A DNA stretch of 6,283 nt. It comes from Bacillota bacterium (GTDB taxonomy: Bacteria; Bacillota; Clostridia; Lachnospirales; Lachnospiraceae). Below the pieces are notes generated by a model. The model was given only the letters and a program-made list of their open reading frames with translations, did no database searches and had not been told where the DNA came from. Location: contig JAEZFK010000008.1 of NCBI GenBank assembly GCA_023437715.1, positions 1 through 6,283 of the forward strand, given 5' to 3'. The position numbers were made by a program, and so were the translations under genes. Shown piece by piece: positions 1-5,582 of this stretch; within the stretch, counting starts at the first letter, position 1; the number at the start of each line of letters is the position of its first letter.

Positions 1-334
1 TCCGGTCACTGAGTGGCTGTTCCTTGAAACTGGTTGTATGAAGGGCATACTGATAACGAATATCAAACATCAACGCCTGAACAACCTCATCATCCGTGAC
101 ACCAAGAGCTTCTTTGAGAATCAAAGCACCAACAATTATATTGACCGGTGTGTTTGGTCTGGAAGCTTTGCTGCTGTAGAGAACAGAAAAATCTTCTTCA
201 CAGATAGCCGGAAAAATTGTTTCAGCAAAAACCTTTGCCCATGACTTTTCAAGAAACTTTTTTTCGCGTTCTGTGAGTGAAAAGGTGTTGTCCGTAAGTG
301 CCAACTGCTGATTGTTATTTGCTGCAAATGCCAT
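1..334 (-). CDS. IS1182-type transposase, N-terminal part (runs off the left edge)
   Basis: Reading leftward from an ATG at 334-332 gives 111 uninterrupted codons to the window edge, so the 3' part is outside the window. The start is supported by GAGGTG six bases upstream. The protein opens MAFAANNNQQLAL. Its segment around residues 56-111 (RPNTPVNIIVGALILKEAL, then TDDEVVQALMFDIRYQYAL, HTTSFKEQPLSD) matches what I know of the DUF772/InsH-type N-terminal domain of IS1182-family transposases, which precedes a DDE (RNase H-like) catalytic domain. That catalytic part is not visible, so I cannot say whether the element is intact. The role would be cut-and-paste mobilisation of the surrounding element. 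No frameshift or stop occurs in the visible part. The gene has its own promoter and points away from the LtaS-like gene. Family assignment is by recognition of the domain pattern, not by a search. Confidence 0.88.
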   Translation of the reverse strand, partial: MAFAANNNQQLALTDNTFSLTEREKKFLEKSWAKVFAETIFPAICEEDFSVLYSSKASRPNTPVNIIVGALILKEALGVTDDEVVQALMFDIRYQYALHTTSFKEQPLSDR

Positions 335-361
335 AGAATCACCTCGTATTTTGATGATTCT

Positions 362-390
362 ATTATACCAAAAAATTTGGTAGTTTTAAA
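362..390 (-). promoter_or_regulatory. Promoter of the transposase gene (extended -10)
   Basis: On the minus strand a perfect TATAAT (367-362) is preceded by TGG, giving an extended -10 (TGGTATAAT). A weak -35, TTTAAA (390-385), lies 17 bases upstream. The predicted transcript would start about 20 bases before the ATG at 334. The site lies inside the presumed element end, so the transposase seems to carry its own vegetative promoter. Confidence 0.65.
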
Positions 391-425
391 TATCGTGTTA
401 AATTTTCAAGGTACAAATTTATATC

Positions 426-442
426 AAAGGTCAATGACCTTT
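426..442. repeat. Interrupted palindrome AAAGGTCA-A-TGACCTTT
   Basis: Two exact 8-base arms (426-433 and 435-442) flank a single central base. The match continues outward as TCA...TGA if one extra T is allowed. It lies about 35 bases upstream of the transposase -35. The symmetry suits binding by a dimeric protein, such as a transposase site or an operator, better than an RNA hairpin, because the loop would be too small. The function is unknown. Confidence 0.5.
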
Positions 443-456
443 TGACACCCTAATCC

Positions 457-479
457 GTATAGGAAAGTTCATCCTATAC
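457..479. repeat. Stem-loop GTATAGGA / TCCTATAC near the IS end
   Basis: Perfect 8-base inverted arms (457-464 and 472-479) enclose a 7-base loop (AAGTTCA). There is no T-run directly after either arm, so it is not a standard terminator. Its position close to the presumed element end suggests a subterminal transposase-recognition structure, or a hairpin limiting read-through from outside. Both are inferences. Confidence 0.45.
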
Positions 480-496
480 AATAAAAACCCTCCGGG

Positions 497-517
497 GATG
501 CGGACTCTTTATTTTTT
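497..517 (+). other. Possible orphan 3' arm and T-run of a terminator disrupted by the IS
   Basis: GATGCGGACTCTTT followed by ATTTTTT looks like the descending arm and U-tract of an intrinsic terminator. No ascending arm (AAAGAGTCCGCATC) is present upstream in the window, where IS sequence lies instead. A minor alternative stem (TCCG 491-494 with CGGA 501-504) exists but is weak. The reading as half a terminator is an inference that can be tested at the far end of the element. Confidence 0.3.
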
Positions 518-556
518 AGCTTTTTAAAAAAAGGTATGTAAATTTTTCGTAAAATG

Positions 557-565
557 TGGTAGACT
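557..565 (+). promoter_or_regulatory. Candidate promoter of the LtaS-like gene (extended -10)
   Basis: TGGTAGACT (557-565) is an extended -10 with TAGACT as the hexamer (560-565). The -35 at 17-base spacing (TGTAAA, 537-542) is poor. Transcription would start near 572, leaving a leader of about 35 bases before the ATG. It is the best candidate in the AT-rich region just upstream of the gene, but not a strong match. Confidence 0.4.
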
Positions 566-607
566 AGAGCCGTCTTTGAAATAAAAGAAGATACGAAGGA
601 GTGTATC

Positions 608-2524
608 ATGAAACCATATATCAAATGGCTGGGAAAGATTTTTGCCCTCGCAGCCGTGATGAATCTTTTGATCGAGCTGGCCAGCAGAAAATCCTTTCCA
701 AGCCTTGGCTCCTATGTGTGGGGAAGCCTGCCGATTTTTATTTTGAATACTTTTATCATTGCCCTGCCCTATGGAGTGGTTTTTGTGACCAGGCGCAAGG
801 CATTTGTCTGCATTACCCTTTCCGTGATGTGGCTTTTTATGGGAGTGGTCAATGGCATCCTGCTCATTTTCCGTACCACGCCTTTTACTGCGGCGGATTT
901 CCGGCTGGTGAAATATGCAGTCAGCCTGGCTACGGTTTATTTTACCTGGCCGCAGATTATATTGATCGGCTGCGGCATTCTGTTTGCAATAGTCTTTCTG
1001 ATCATGGTCTGGAGAAAGGCCCCTGTTTCAGTGGAAAAGGTCAGATACAAGGCGGGAGCCGGTCTTTTGGCGGCCTGCCTGGTTGTTGTGCTGGGGCTGA
1101 CAAGCGCGGCAATGAAGACGAATCTGGTGGCCGTGCATTTCGGCAATATCGGAGAAGCTTTTCAGGCTTACGGCTTTCCTTACTGCTTTGCCAATTCCCT
1201 CTTTAACATGGGAATATCCAAGCCTCAGGATTATGGAACAGAGACCTTGGAAACTATCCGTGATGAAGAAATGGTGCCGGACAATACATATACCTTGTCC
1301 GCGGATACAAAGCCCAATGTGATCGTGATCCAGCTGGAGTCCTTTTTTGATCCGACTTTATGGAAAAACAACCCTGTGGATTATGATCCCGTTCCCTTTT
1401 TCCATCAGCTGCAGAAGAATTATCCCGGGGGGTATTTAAATGTTCCTGTTGTGGGAGCCGGTACGGCAAATACGGAATTTGAGTCCATCACGGGAATGAA
1501 TCTGGACTTTTTCGGGCCCGGAGAATATCCCTATAAGACGGTGCTAAAGAAGACCGCCTGCGAAAGCGTGGCCTTTGACTTGAAGAATCTGGGCTACAGC
1601 GCCCATGCCATCCATAACAATGAAGCCACCTTTTACGACCGGAACCGGGTGTTTTCCCAGCTTGGTTTTGATACCTTTACCCCCATTGAATATATGAATA
1701 ATGTGGAACGGAATCCTACCGGCTGGTGCAAGGACAAGATTCTCACCGGTGAGATCATCAAAACTCTGGATTCCACGCCCGGGCCTGATTATATTTACAC
1801 CATTTCAGTCCAGGGGCACGGGAAATATCCGGATTTTGAATACTACTGTCAGCAGATCAATGAAATGGATCAGTTTATCCGGTCCCTGGTCAACACCTTA
1901 AGGACCAGGAAAGAGCCCATTGTGCTGGTCATGTACGGGGACCATCTTCCGGGCTTTGAGTGGACCGAGGATGAGATGAAGAACCACTCTCTGTTTCAGA
2001 CGGAGTATGTGGTCTGGAACAACATGAATCTTCCTCAGATGAAAAAGGATGTGGAGGCTTACCAGCTGGCGGCCCATGTGCTGGACATGGTGGGCATTCA
2101 CGAGGGGACTATGATGCGGTTCCACCAGAAGTACTTAAACGGTACGGGAACAGGAGAGGAGGACTATTTAGAGGACATGAAGAACCTGGAATACGACATC
2201 CTTTACGGAGGCCGTGAGGTTTACGGAGGTGAAAGCCCCTACGAGGCCACGGAGCTTAAAATGGGGATTGATAAAATCTCCATAGATGATGTTGTATACA
2301 ATGATTCCAACCTGCTGATTTACGGAAAGAATTTTACTCCCTTTTCTAAGGTATGTCTTGACGGGAAAGCAGTGGACACCACCTTTGTGTGGCCGGAGCT
2401 CATTATCGCAAAGGATGTTCCTGAGAAAAAAGCGGTTGATTCGGAGATCTCCGTATGGCAGATCGGAAAGGACAAGGTGCCCCTTGGGGAAGACGGAACC
2501 TACCGCATCGGTCCGGAAGATTGA
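608..2524 (+). CDS. LtaS-like lipoteichoic acid synthase family protein (membrane sulfatase-fold phosphoglycerol transferase)
   Basis: This 638-residue protein has five hydrophobic segments (about residues 5-26, 37-61, 65-88, 112-135 and 149-169), then an extracellular alkaline phosphatase/sulfatase-type domain (about 235-510). The catalytic set known from LtaS is present: metal-binding E244 in VIQLESFFDPT, nucleophile T286 in GAGTANTEFESITGM, H404 in SVQGHGKYP, and D445-H446 in YGDHLPGF. R345 in TFYDRNR corresponds to the substrate-binding Arg of LtaS, with Tyr where LtaS has Trp two residues before. Family members transfer glycerol phosphate from phosphatidylglycerol to a growing teichoic acid chain or a glycolipid primer on the outer membrane face. 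Residues about 552-625 form an additional beta-rich tail resembling an IPT/TIG Ig-like fold (LLIYGKNFTPFSKVCLDGK). The start at 608 is fixed by AAGGAG (596-601) six bases upstream. The gene stands alone, with its own promoter candidate and a strong terminator. Whether it is a polymerase, a primase or another phosphoglycerol transferase cannot be decided from sequence, so no symbol is given. Confidence 0.9.
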   Translation: MKPYIKWLGKIFALAAVMNLLIELASRKSFPSLGSYVWGSLPIFILNTFIIALPYGVVFVTRRKAFVCITLSVMWLFMGVVNGILLIFRTTPFTAADFRLVKYAVSLATVYFTWPQIILIGCGILFAIVFLIMVWRKAPVSVEKVRYKAGAGLLAACLVVVLGLTSAAMKTNLVAVHFGNIGEAFQAYGFPYCFANSLFNMGISKPQDYGTETLETIRDEEMVPDNTYTLSADTKPNVIVIQLESFFDPTLWKNNPVDYDPVPFFHQLQKNYPGGYLNVPVVGAGTANTEFESITGMNLDFFGPGEYPYKTVLKKTACESVAFDLKNLGYSAHAIHNNEATFYDRNRVFSQLGFDTFTPIEYMNNVERNPTGWCKDKILTGEIIKTLDSTPGPDYIYTISVQGHGKYPDFEYYCQQINEMDQFIRSLVNTLRTRKEPIVLVMYGDHLPGFEWTEDEMKNHSLFQTEYVVWNNMNLPQMKKDVEAYQLAAHVLDMVGIHEGTMMRFHQKYLNGTGTGEEDYLEDMKNLEYDILYGGREVYGGESPYEATELKMGIDKISIDDVVYNDSNLLIYGKNFTPFSKVCLDGKAVDTTFVWPELIIAKDVPEKKAVDSEISVWQIGKDKVPLGEDGTYRIGPED

Positions 2525-2587
2525 GTGAATATGCAGGCATGTTCCTTTAGCCTGGCGCTGGCGTAAATAGAAATGGTAAATAAAAAT

Positions 2588-2628
2588 AATAAGGAGAGGA
2601 CCAGGTATTTTCCTGGCCTCTCCTTATT
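2588..2628. terminator. Bidirectional intrinsic terminator between convergent genes
   Basis: AATAAGGAGAGG-A-CCAGG (2588-2605) pairs with CCTGGCCTCTCCTTATT (2612-2628). This gives a 17-base-pair stem with one bulged A and a 6-base loop (TATTTT). On the plus strand it runs into TTATTTT, and on the minus strand into ATTATTTTTA, so it can end both the LtaS-like transcript and the convergent DUF362 transcript. Confidence 0.92.
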
Positions 2629-2631
2629 TTG

Positions 2632-2650
2632 CGGATGCAAAAGGCATCCG
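2632..2650. repeat. Small stem-loop in the 3' region of the DUF362 transcript
   Basis: CGGATGC (2632-2638) and GCATCCG (2644-2650) form a perfect 7-base stem with a 5-base loop. It sits between the DUF362 stop codon and the large terminator. On the minus strand it is followed by CAAAATAA, not a T-run, so it is more likely a 3'-end stabilising hairpin or chance than a second terminator. Confidence 0.4.
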
Positions 2651-2663
2651 GGACCTTTGTTTA

Positions 2664-3770
2664 TCAGATCTTAATCAATTCGTATTCTGCATTGCCAAGT
2701 CCGATCTTCACCGCGTGTTCAATGGAACTCTTCCAGTTGGTGTCCGGATGGGTATCCTTGAAGTGGTCGTGGTGATGGCTGCCGTGCTTTTCCAGTATGC
2801 TGCCGGCCATGACAGGCTGGCGGTTTACGGCATCGACGCAGGCCATGTCCAGGGCTACGGGGTCAAAGGAGGCAAACATGCCCACATTGGGGATGATTGG
2901 TATGTCATTTTCCGAGTGACAGTCGCAGTTAGGGGAAACATCCATAACAAGGCTGATATGAAAGCTGGGGCGGTCCTTAAGGATTGCCTGGGAGTATTCT
3001 GCGATCTTACGGTTTAAGATATCATTGGATTCATCGAAATCCGATTCCACCGCATCCACCGGGCAGACTCCGATGCAGCGTCCGCAGCCGACACAGCGAT
3101 TGTGGTCAATGAAAGCTTTCTTTTCCGGAAAGGAGATGGCGCCGTGAGCGCAGTTCTTTTCACAGGCATGGCAGCTGATGCAGCTTTCTGTGATTACATG
3201 GGGCTTCCCGGAATTGTGCATTTCCATTTTTCCGGCGCGGGAGCCGCAGCCCATTCCGATATTCTTTAAAGCTCCGCCAAAGCCGGTGCTCTCATGGCCC
3301 TTGAAATGGGTGAGGGAGATAAAAATATCCGCATCCATGATGGCGCGTCCGATCTTTGCTTCCTTTATATATTCTCCGTCAATGGGGACCAGAAGCTCAT
3401 CCGTTCCTTTCAAGCCGTCGGCGATTAAAACATGGCATCCCGTGGAAAATGGGGAAAAGCCGTTTTCATAGGCTGTGTCTAAGTGATCCAGAGCATTTTT
3501 GCGGCTTCCTACATATAGGGTGTTGCAGTCCGTTAAAAATGGCTTTCCTCCCTGGGCTTTTACAAGATCCACCACTGCTTTTGCATAGTTGGGGCGGATG
3601 AACGATAAGTTGCCAAGCTCACCGAAATGTATTTTGATCGCCGCATATTTGTTCTGAAAGTCAATTTTGTCCGTCATTCCGGCGGTTTTTATAAGCCTTT
3701 TAAGCTTTTGGGGAAGGTTTTCCTGGAAAGTAGTATGAAAGCTCGTGTAATAAACCTTTGATTTTTCCAT
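2664..3770 (-). CDS. DUF362 domain protein with two 4Fe-4S ferredoxin-type clusters
   Basis: This 368-residue protein begins MEKSKVYYTSFH. The DUF362 fold spans most of its length (KYAAIKIHFGELGN near 41-54, ISLTHFKGHESTGFGGALKN near 151-170, and a C-terminal FDPVALDMACVDAVN near 302-316). Inserted within it is a bacterial ferredoxin module with two complete Cys sets: C197, C200, C203, C207 (CISCHACEKNC) and C226, C229, C232, C236 (CVGCGRCIGVCP). There is no signal peptide, so it is probably cytoplasmic. The family is widespread in anaerobes, and I know of no settled biochemical role for it. An electron-transfer or redox-enzyme function is inferred from the clusters alone. A His-rich stretch (HGSHHHDHFKDTH, 329-341) is notable and could bind metal. 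An in-frame upstream ATG at 3857 would add 29 residues, but it has no good ribosome site and lies upstream of the promoter. The start at 3770 has AAGGAGA close by. The gene is convergent with the LtaS-like gene and divergent from cardiolipin synthase. Confidence 0.92.
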   Translation of the reverse strand: MEKSKVYYTSFHTTFQENLPQKLKRLIKTAGMTDKIDFQNKYAAIKIHFGELGNLSFIRPNYAKAVVDLVKAQGGKPFLTDCNTLYVGSRKNALDHLDTAYENGFSPFSTGCHVLIADGLKGTDELLVPIDGEYIKEAKIGRAIMDADIFISLTHFKGHESTGFGGALKNIGMGCGSRAGKMEMHNSGKPHVITESCISCHACEKNCAHGAISFPEKKAFIDHNRCVGCGRCIGVCPVDAVESDFDESNDILNRKIAEYSQAILKDRPSFHISLVMDVSPNCDCHSENDIPIIPNVGMFASFDPVALDMACVDAVNRQPVMAGSILEKHGSHHHDHFKDTHPDTNWKSSIEHAVKIGLGNAEYELIKI

Positions 3771-3775
3771 AACGG

Positions 3776-3782
3776 TCTCCTT
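3776..3782 (-). promoter_or_regulatory. Ribosome binding site deciding the DUF362 start
   Basis: AAGGAGA on the minus strand ends five bases before the ATG at 3770-3768. This selects MEKSKVYY as the N-terminus over the longer in-frame reading from 3857, whose start lies upstream of the predicted transcription start. Confidence 0.85.
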
Positions 3783-3807
3783 TTTGAGAATTTTTATTAT
3801 CTTTGTA

Positions 3808-3836
3808 ATTATACTGTAAATAAAAGGAGATTTCAA
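3808..3836 (-). promoter_or_regulatory. Vegetative promoter of the DUF362 gene
   Basis: On the minus strand TTGAAA (3836-3831) is followed after exactly 17 bases by a perfect TATAAT (3813-3808). Transcription would start near 3801, about 30 bases before the ATG at 3770. It is a strong match to a sigma-A type promoter. Confidence 0.85.
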
Positions 3837-3861
3837 GCTGCTTTTGAGGCGGAGCAAAGTA

Positions 3862-3890
3862 TTGCAAGAAAAAGGGACAGGCGGTATAAT
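3862..3890 (+). promoter_or_regulatory. Vegetative promoter of the cardiolipin synthase gene
   Basis: TTGCAA (3862-3867), a 17-base spacer and a perfect TATAAT (3885-3890) make a near-consensus sigma-A type promoter. Transcription would start near 3897, giving a leader of about 38 bases. It is back to back with the DUF362 promoter, with 25 bases between the two -35 boxes. Confidence 0.87.
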
Positions 3891-3921
3891 TAGAAAGATA
3901 CCCGAAATGAATCAGCAGCAT

Positions 3922-3928
3922 GGAGGTG
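3922..3928 (+). promoter_or_regulatory. Ribosome binding site deciding the cardiolipin synthase start
   Basis: GGAGGTG (3922-3928) ends six bases before the ATG at 3935. An ATG at 3920 is in the same frame but overlaps this Shine-Dalgarno sequence and has no site of its own, so 3935 is the more likely start. Confidence 0.8.
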
Positions 3929-3934
3929 CGAGGG

Positions 3935-5485
3935 ATGAAAAGAATCAGGGGAATGCTACGGATTATATTTGGCAGAACGACTTTTGCGGTCGTTTCTCTT
4001 ATGATTCAGGTCGTTATTCTAATTGGGGGTTACCGCTTTTTAAATCATTATATTGCATATTTTTATGGCGGTTTTACATTGCTCAGCGCGCTGGTGATCA
4101 TCAATATTCTGAATAAAGAAGAGAATCCCAGCTTTAAAATGGCCTGGATGGTGCCGGTCGCAGCCGTTCCCGTATTCGGAACTCTTTTTTATCTGTTTGT
4201 GGAGTTTCAGGTCATAGGGAAGCTGATGGATAAAAAGCTGCGGATCAATATGGAAAACACGGAAAGGTATATGGCTCAGGATCCACGTGTCATGGAAAGC
4301 CTGTCCAGGATCAGCAGGCGAAATGCAAATCTGGCCTATTACATAAAGAATTCCGGCCATTATCCGGCTTATACCAAGACCAATGTGAAATATTTCCCCT
4401 TGGGAGAAGCCGTGTTTGAAGCGATGAAGAAAGAGCTGGAGAGCGCAGAGCATTTTATCTTCATGGAATTTTTTATCGTGGAACAGGGGGAAATGTGGGG
4501 GGAAATCCTGGAGATTCTGGAGCGGAAAGCAAAGGAGGGGGTGGAGGTCCGTTTTCTGTATGACGGAATGTGCTCTCTGGCGCTTCTTCCCTACAGCTAT
4601 CCAAAGGAATTGGAGAAAAAGGGCATTAAGGCAAAGATGTTTTCTCCTATTAAGCCGGTTCTTACCACTTATCAGAACAACCGGGACCACAGGAAAATCC
4701 TGGTGGTGGATGGCCATACAGCTTTTACGGGGGGCGTGAATCTGGCGGATGAGTACATTAACCGGCGGGTCCGCTTCGGTCACTGGAAAGATACCGGGAT
4801 CATGTTAAAGGGGGATGCGGTCACCAGCTTTACCATGATGTTTTTGCAGATGTGGAATATTTCTGAAAAAGAGCCGGAGGATTACGGGAAATATTTAAGG
4901 GATCCGGAGTATTTTTATCCGCCGGAGCTGAATATGGAAGGGTATGTGATTCCCTATGGGGACAATCCTCTGGACCAGGAGGCGCTGGGAGAGCAGGTTT
5001 ACCTGGATATCATCAATTCCGCCCGCCATTATGTGCATATAATGACTCCGTATCTGATCCTGAATTTTGAAATGGTTCAGGCCCTTACCTTTGCTGCCAA
5101 GCGGGGAGTTGAGATCATTATCATCATGCCCCGTATACCGGATAAGGTATACGCCTTTCTTCTTGCCAAGTCCCACTATGAGGAACTGATAAGGGCAGGA
5201 GTCCAGATCTGTCAGTATGTGCCTGGATTTGTCCATGCGAAGGTCTTTACCGCCGATGATACCAGGGCTGTGGTGGGGACCATTAATCTGGATTTCCGCA
5301 GCCTCTATCTTCATTTTGAATGTGCGGCTTATCTGTATCGGAACGAGGTCATAGGGGATATTGAACGGGATTTTCAGAATACGCTGACGGAGTGCCGGAG
5401 AGTGACTCTGGAGGACTGCAGGAATTATCCGTGGTATGAAAGGTTTGCAGGCAGGGCATTAAGGCTGTTTGCACCGCTTATGTAG
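3935..5485 (+). CDS. cls: Cardiolipin synthase (phospholipase D superfamily, two HKD motifs)
   Basis: This 516-residue membrane enzyme of the bacterial Cls type condenses two phosphatidylglycerol molecules into cardiolipin and glycerol. Two N-terminal membrane segments (about residues 14-31 and 37-58) and a third hydrophobic stretch (about 70-90) form the anchor region, with PLDNc-like features around FGTLFYLFVEFQ. Both phospholipase D catalytic motifs are complete: H252-x-K254-x4-D259 in HRKILVVDGHTAFTGGVN and H434-x-K436-x4-D441 in HAKVFTADDTRAVVGTINLD. Each is followed by the usual G[GT].N stretch. The length is typical of the family. The start at 3935 follows GGAGGTG. The gene has its own strong promoter and is followed by a hairpin terminator, so it is monocistronic. 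Other PLD-type phosphatidyltransferases share this layout, but the membrane anchor plus two HKD motifs makes cardiolipin synthase the best call. Confidence 0.95.
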   Translation: MKRIRGMLRIIFGRTTFAVVSLMIQVVILIGGYRFLNHYIAYFYGGFTLLSALVIINILNKEENPSFKMAWMVPVAAVPVFGTLFYLFVEFQVIGKLMDKKLRINMENTERYMAQDPRVMESLSRISRRNANLAYYIKNSGHYPAYTKTNVKYFPLGEAVFEAMKKELESAEHFIFMEFFIVEQGEMWGEILEILERKAKEGVEVRFLYDGMCSLALLPYSYPKELEKKGIKAKMFSPIKPVLTTYQNNRDHRKILVVDGHTAFTGGVNLADEYINRRVRFGHWKDTGIMLKGDAVTSFTMMFLQMWNISEKEPEDYGKYLRDPEYFYPPELNMEGYVIPYGDNPLDQEALGEQVYLDIINSARHYVHIMTPYLILNFEMVQALTFAAKRGVEIIIIMPRIPDKVYAFLLAKSHYEELIRAGVQICQYVPGFVHAKVFTADDTRAVVGTINLDFRSLYLHFECAAYLYRNEVIGDIERDFQNTLTECRRVTLEDCRNYPWYERFAGRALRLFAPLM

Positions 5486-5510
5486 GACGGCTTTTATGAT
5501 GTCTCAGTAA

Positions 5511-5548
5511 GAAATGGGGCTGCCGCGCCAGCGTGGCAGCCCCATTTC
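5511..5548. terminator. Hairpin terminator between cardiolipin synthase and the collagen-like gene
   Basis: GAAATGGGGCTGCC (5511-5524) is perfectly complementary to GGCAGCCCCATTTC (5535-5548). Three more pairs, one of them G-T, close down to a 4-base loop, for about 17 pairs in all. The T-tracts are short on both sides (ATTTC then ATTTGG on the plus strand, ATTTCTTA on the minus strand). It is therefore probably a bidirectional terminator for these convergent genes, with most of the strength in the stem. Confidence 0.8.
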
Positions 5549-5582
5549 ATTTGGAAATCTTTAGATCTTGAGCCAGTAATAA

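Larger units (their letters stand above)
335..510. mobile_element. Non-coding end region of the IS element
   Basis: This AT-rich stretch between the transposase start and the promoter of the LtaS-like gene holds no gene. It contains the transposase promoter, an interrupted palindrome at 426-442, a stem-loop at 457-479 and a GC-rich patch (CCCTCCGGGG) at 488-497. These are the kinds of features found at the ends of insertion sequences. The exact element boundary cannot be fixed, because the other end, which would reveal the terminal inverted repeat, lies outside the window. The boundary is most likely between about 480 and 500. The right limit given here is an estimate. Confidence 0.45.

Noticed and set aside
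38..244. 68-residue frame on the plus strand opposite the transposase
   Set aside because: It is antisense to the recognisable transposase N-terminus, with no ribosome site.
601..1206. 201-residue open frame on the plus strand inside the LtaS-like gene
   Set aside because: It overlaps the LtaS-like gene in another frame, has no ribosome site of its own, and its protein is rich in Cys, Gly and Arg with no recognisable domain.
2525..2587. A small gene or RNA after the LtaS-like gene
   Set aside because: No start with a ribosome site, no structure and no promoter is visible. It is a short AT-rich leader into the terminator.
3771..3857. 29-residue N-terminal extension of the DUF362 protein
   Set aside because: The extended start lies upstream of the predicted transcription start, and the region contains the promoter and Shine-Dalgarno sequence of the shorter form.
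4040..4783. 247-residue open frame on the minus strand opposite cardiolipin synthase
   Set aside because: It is antisense to a clear enzyme gene with complete catalytic motifs. It has no domain pattern and no promoter or ribosome site, so it is a shadow of the coding frame.
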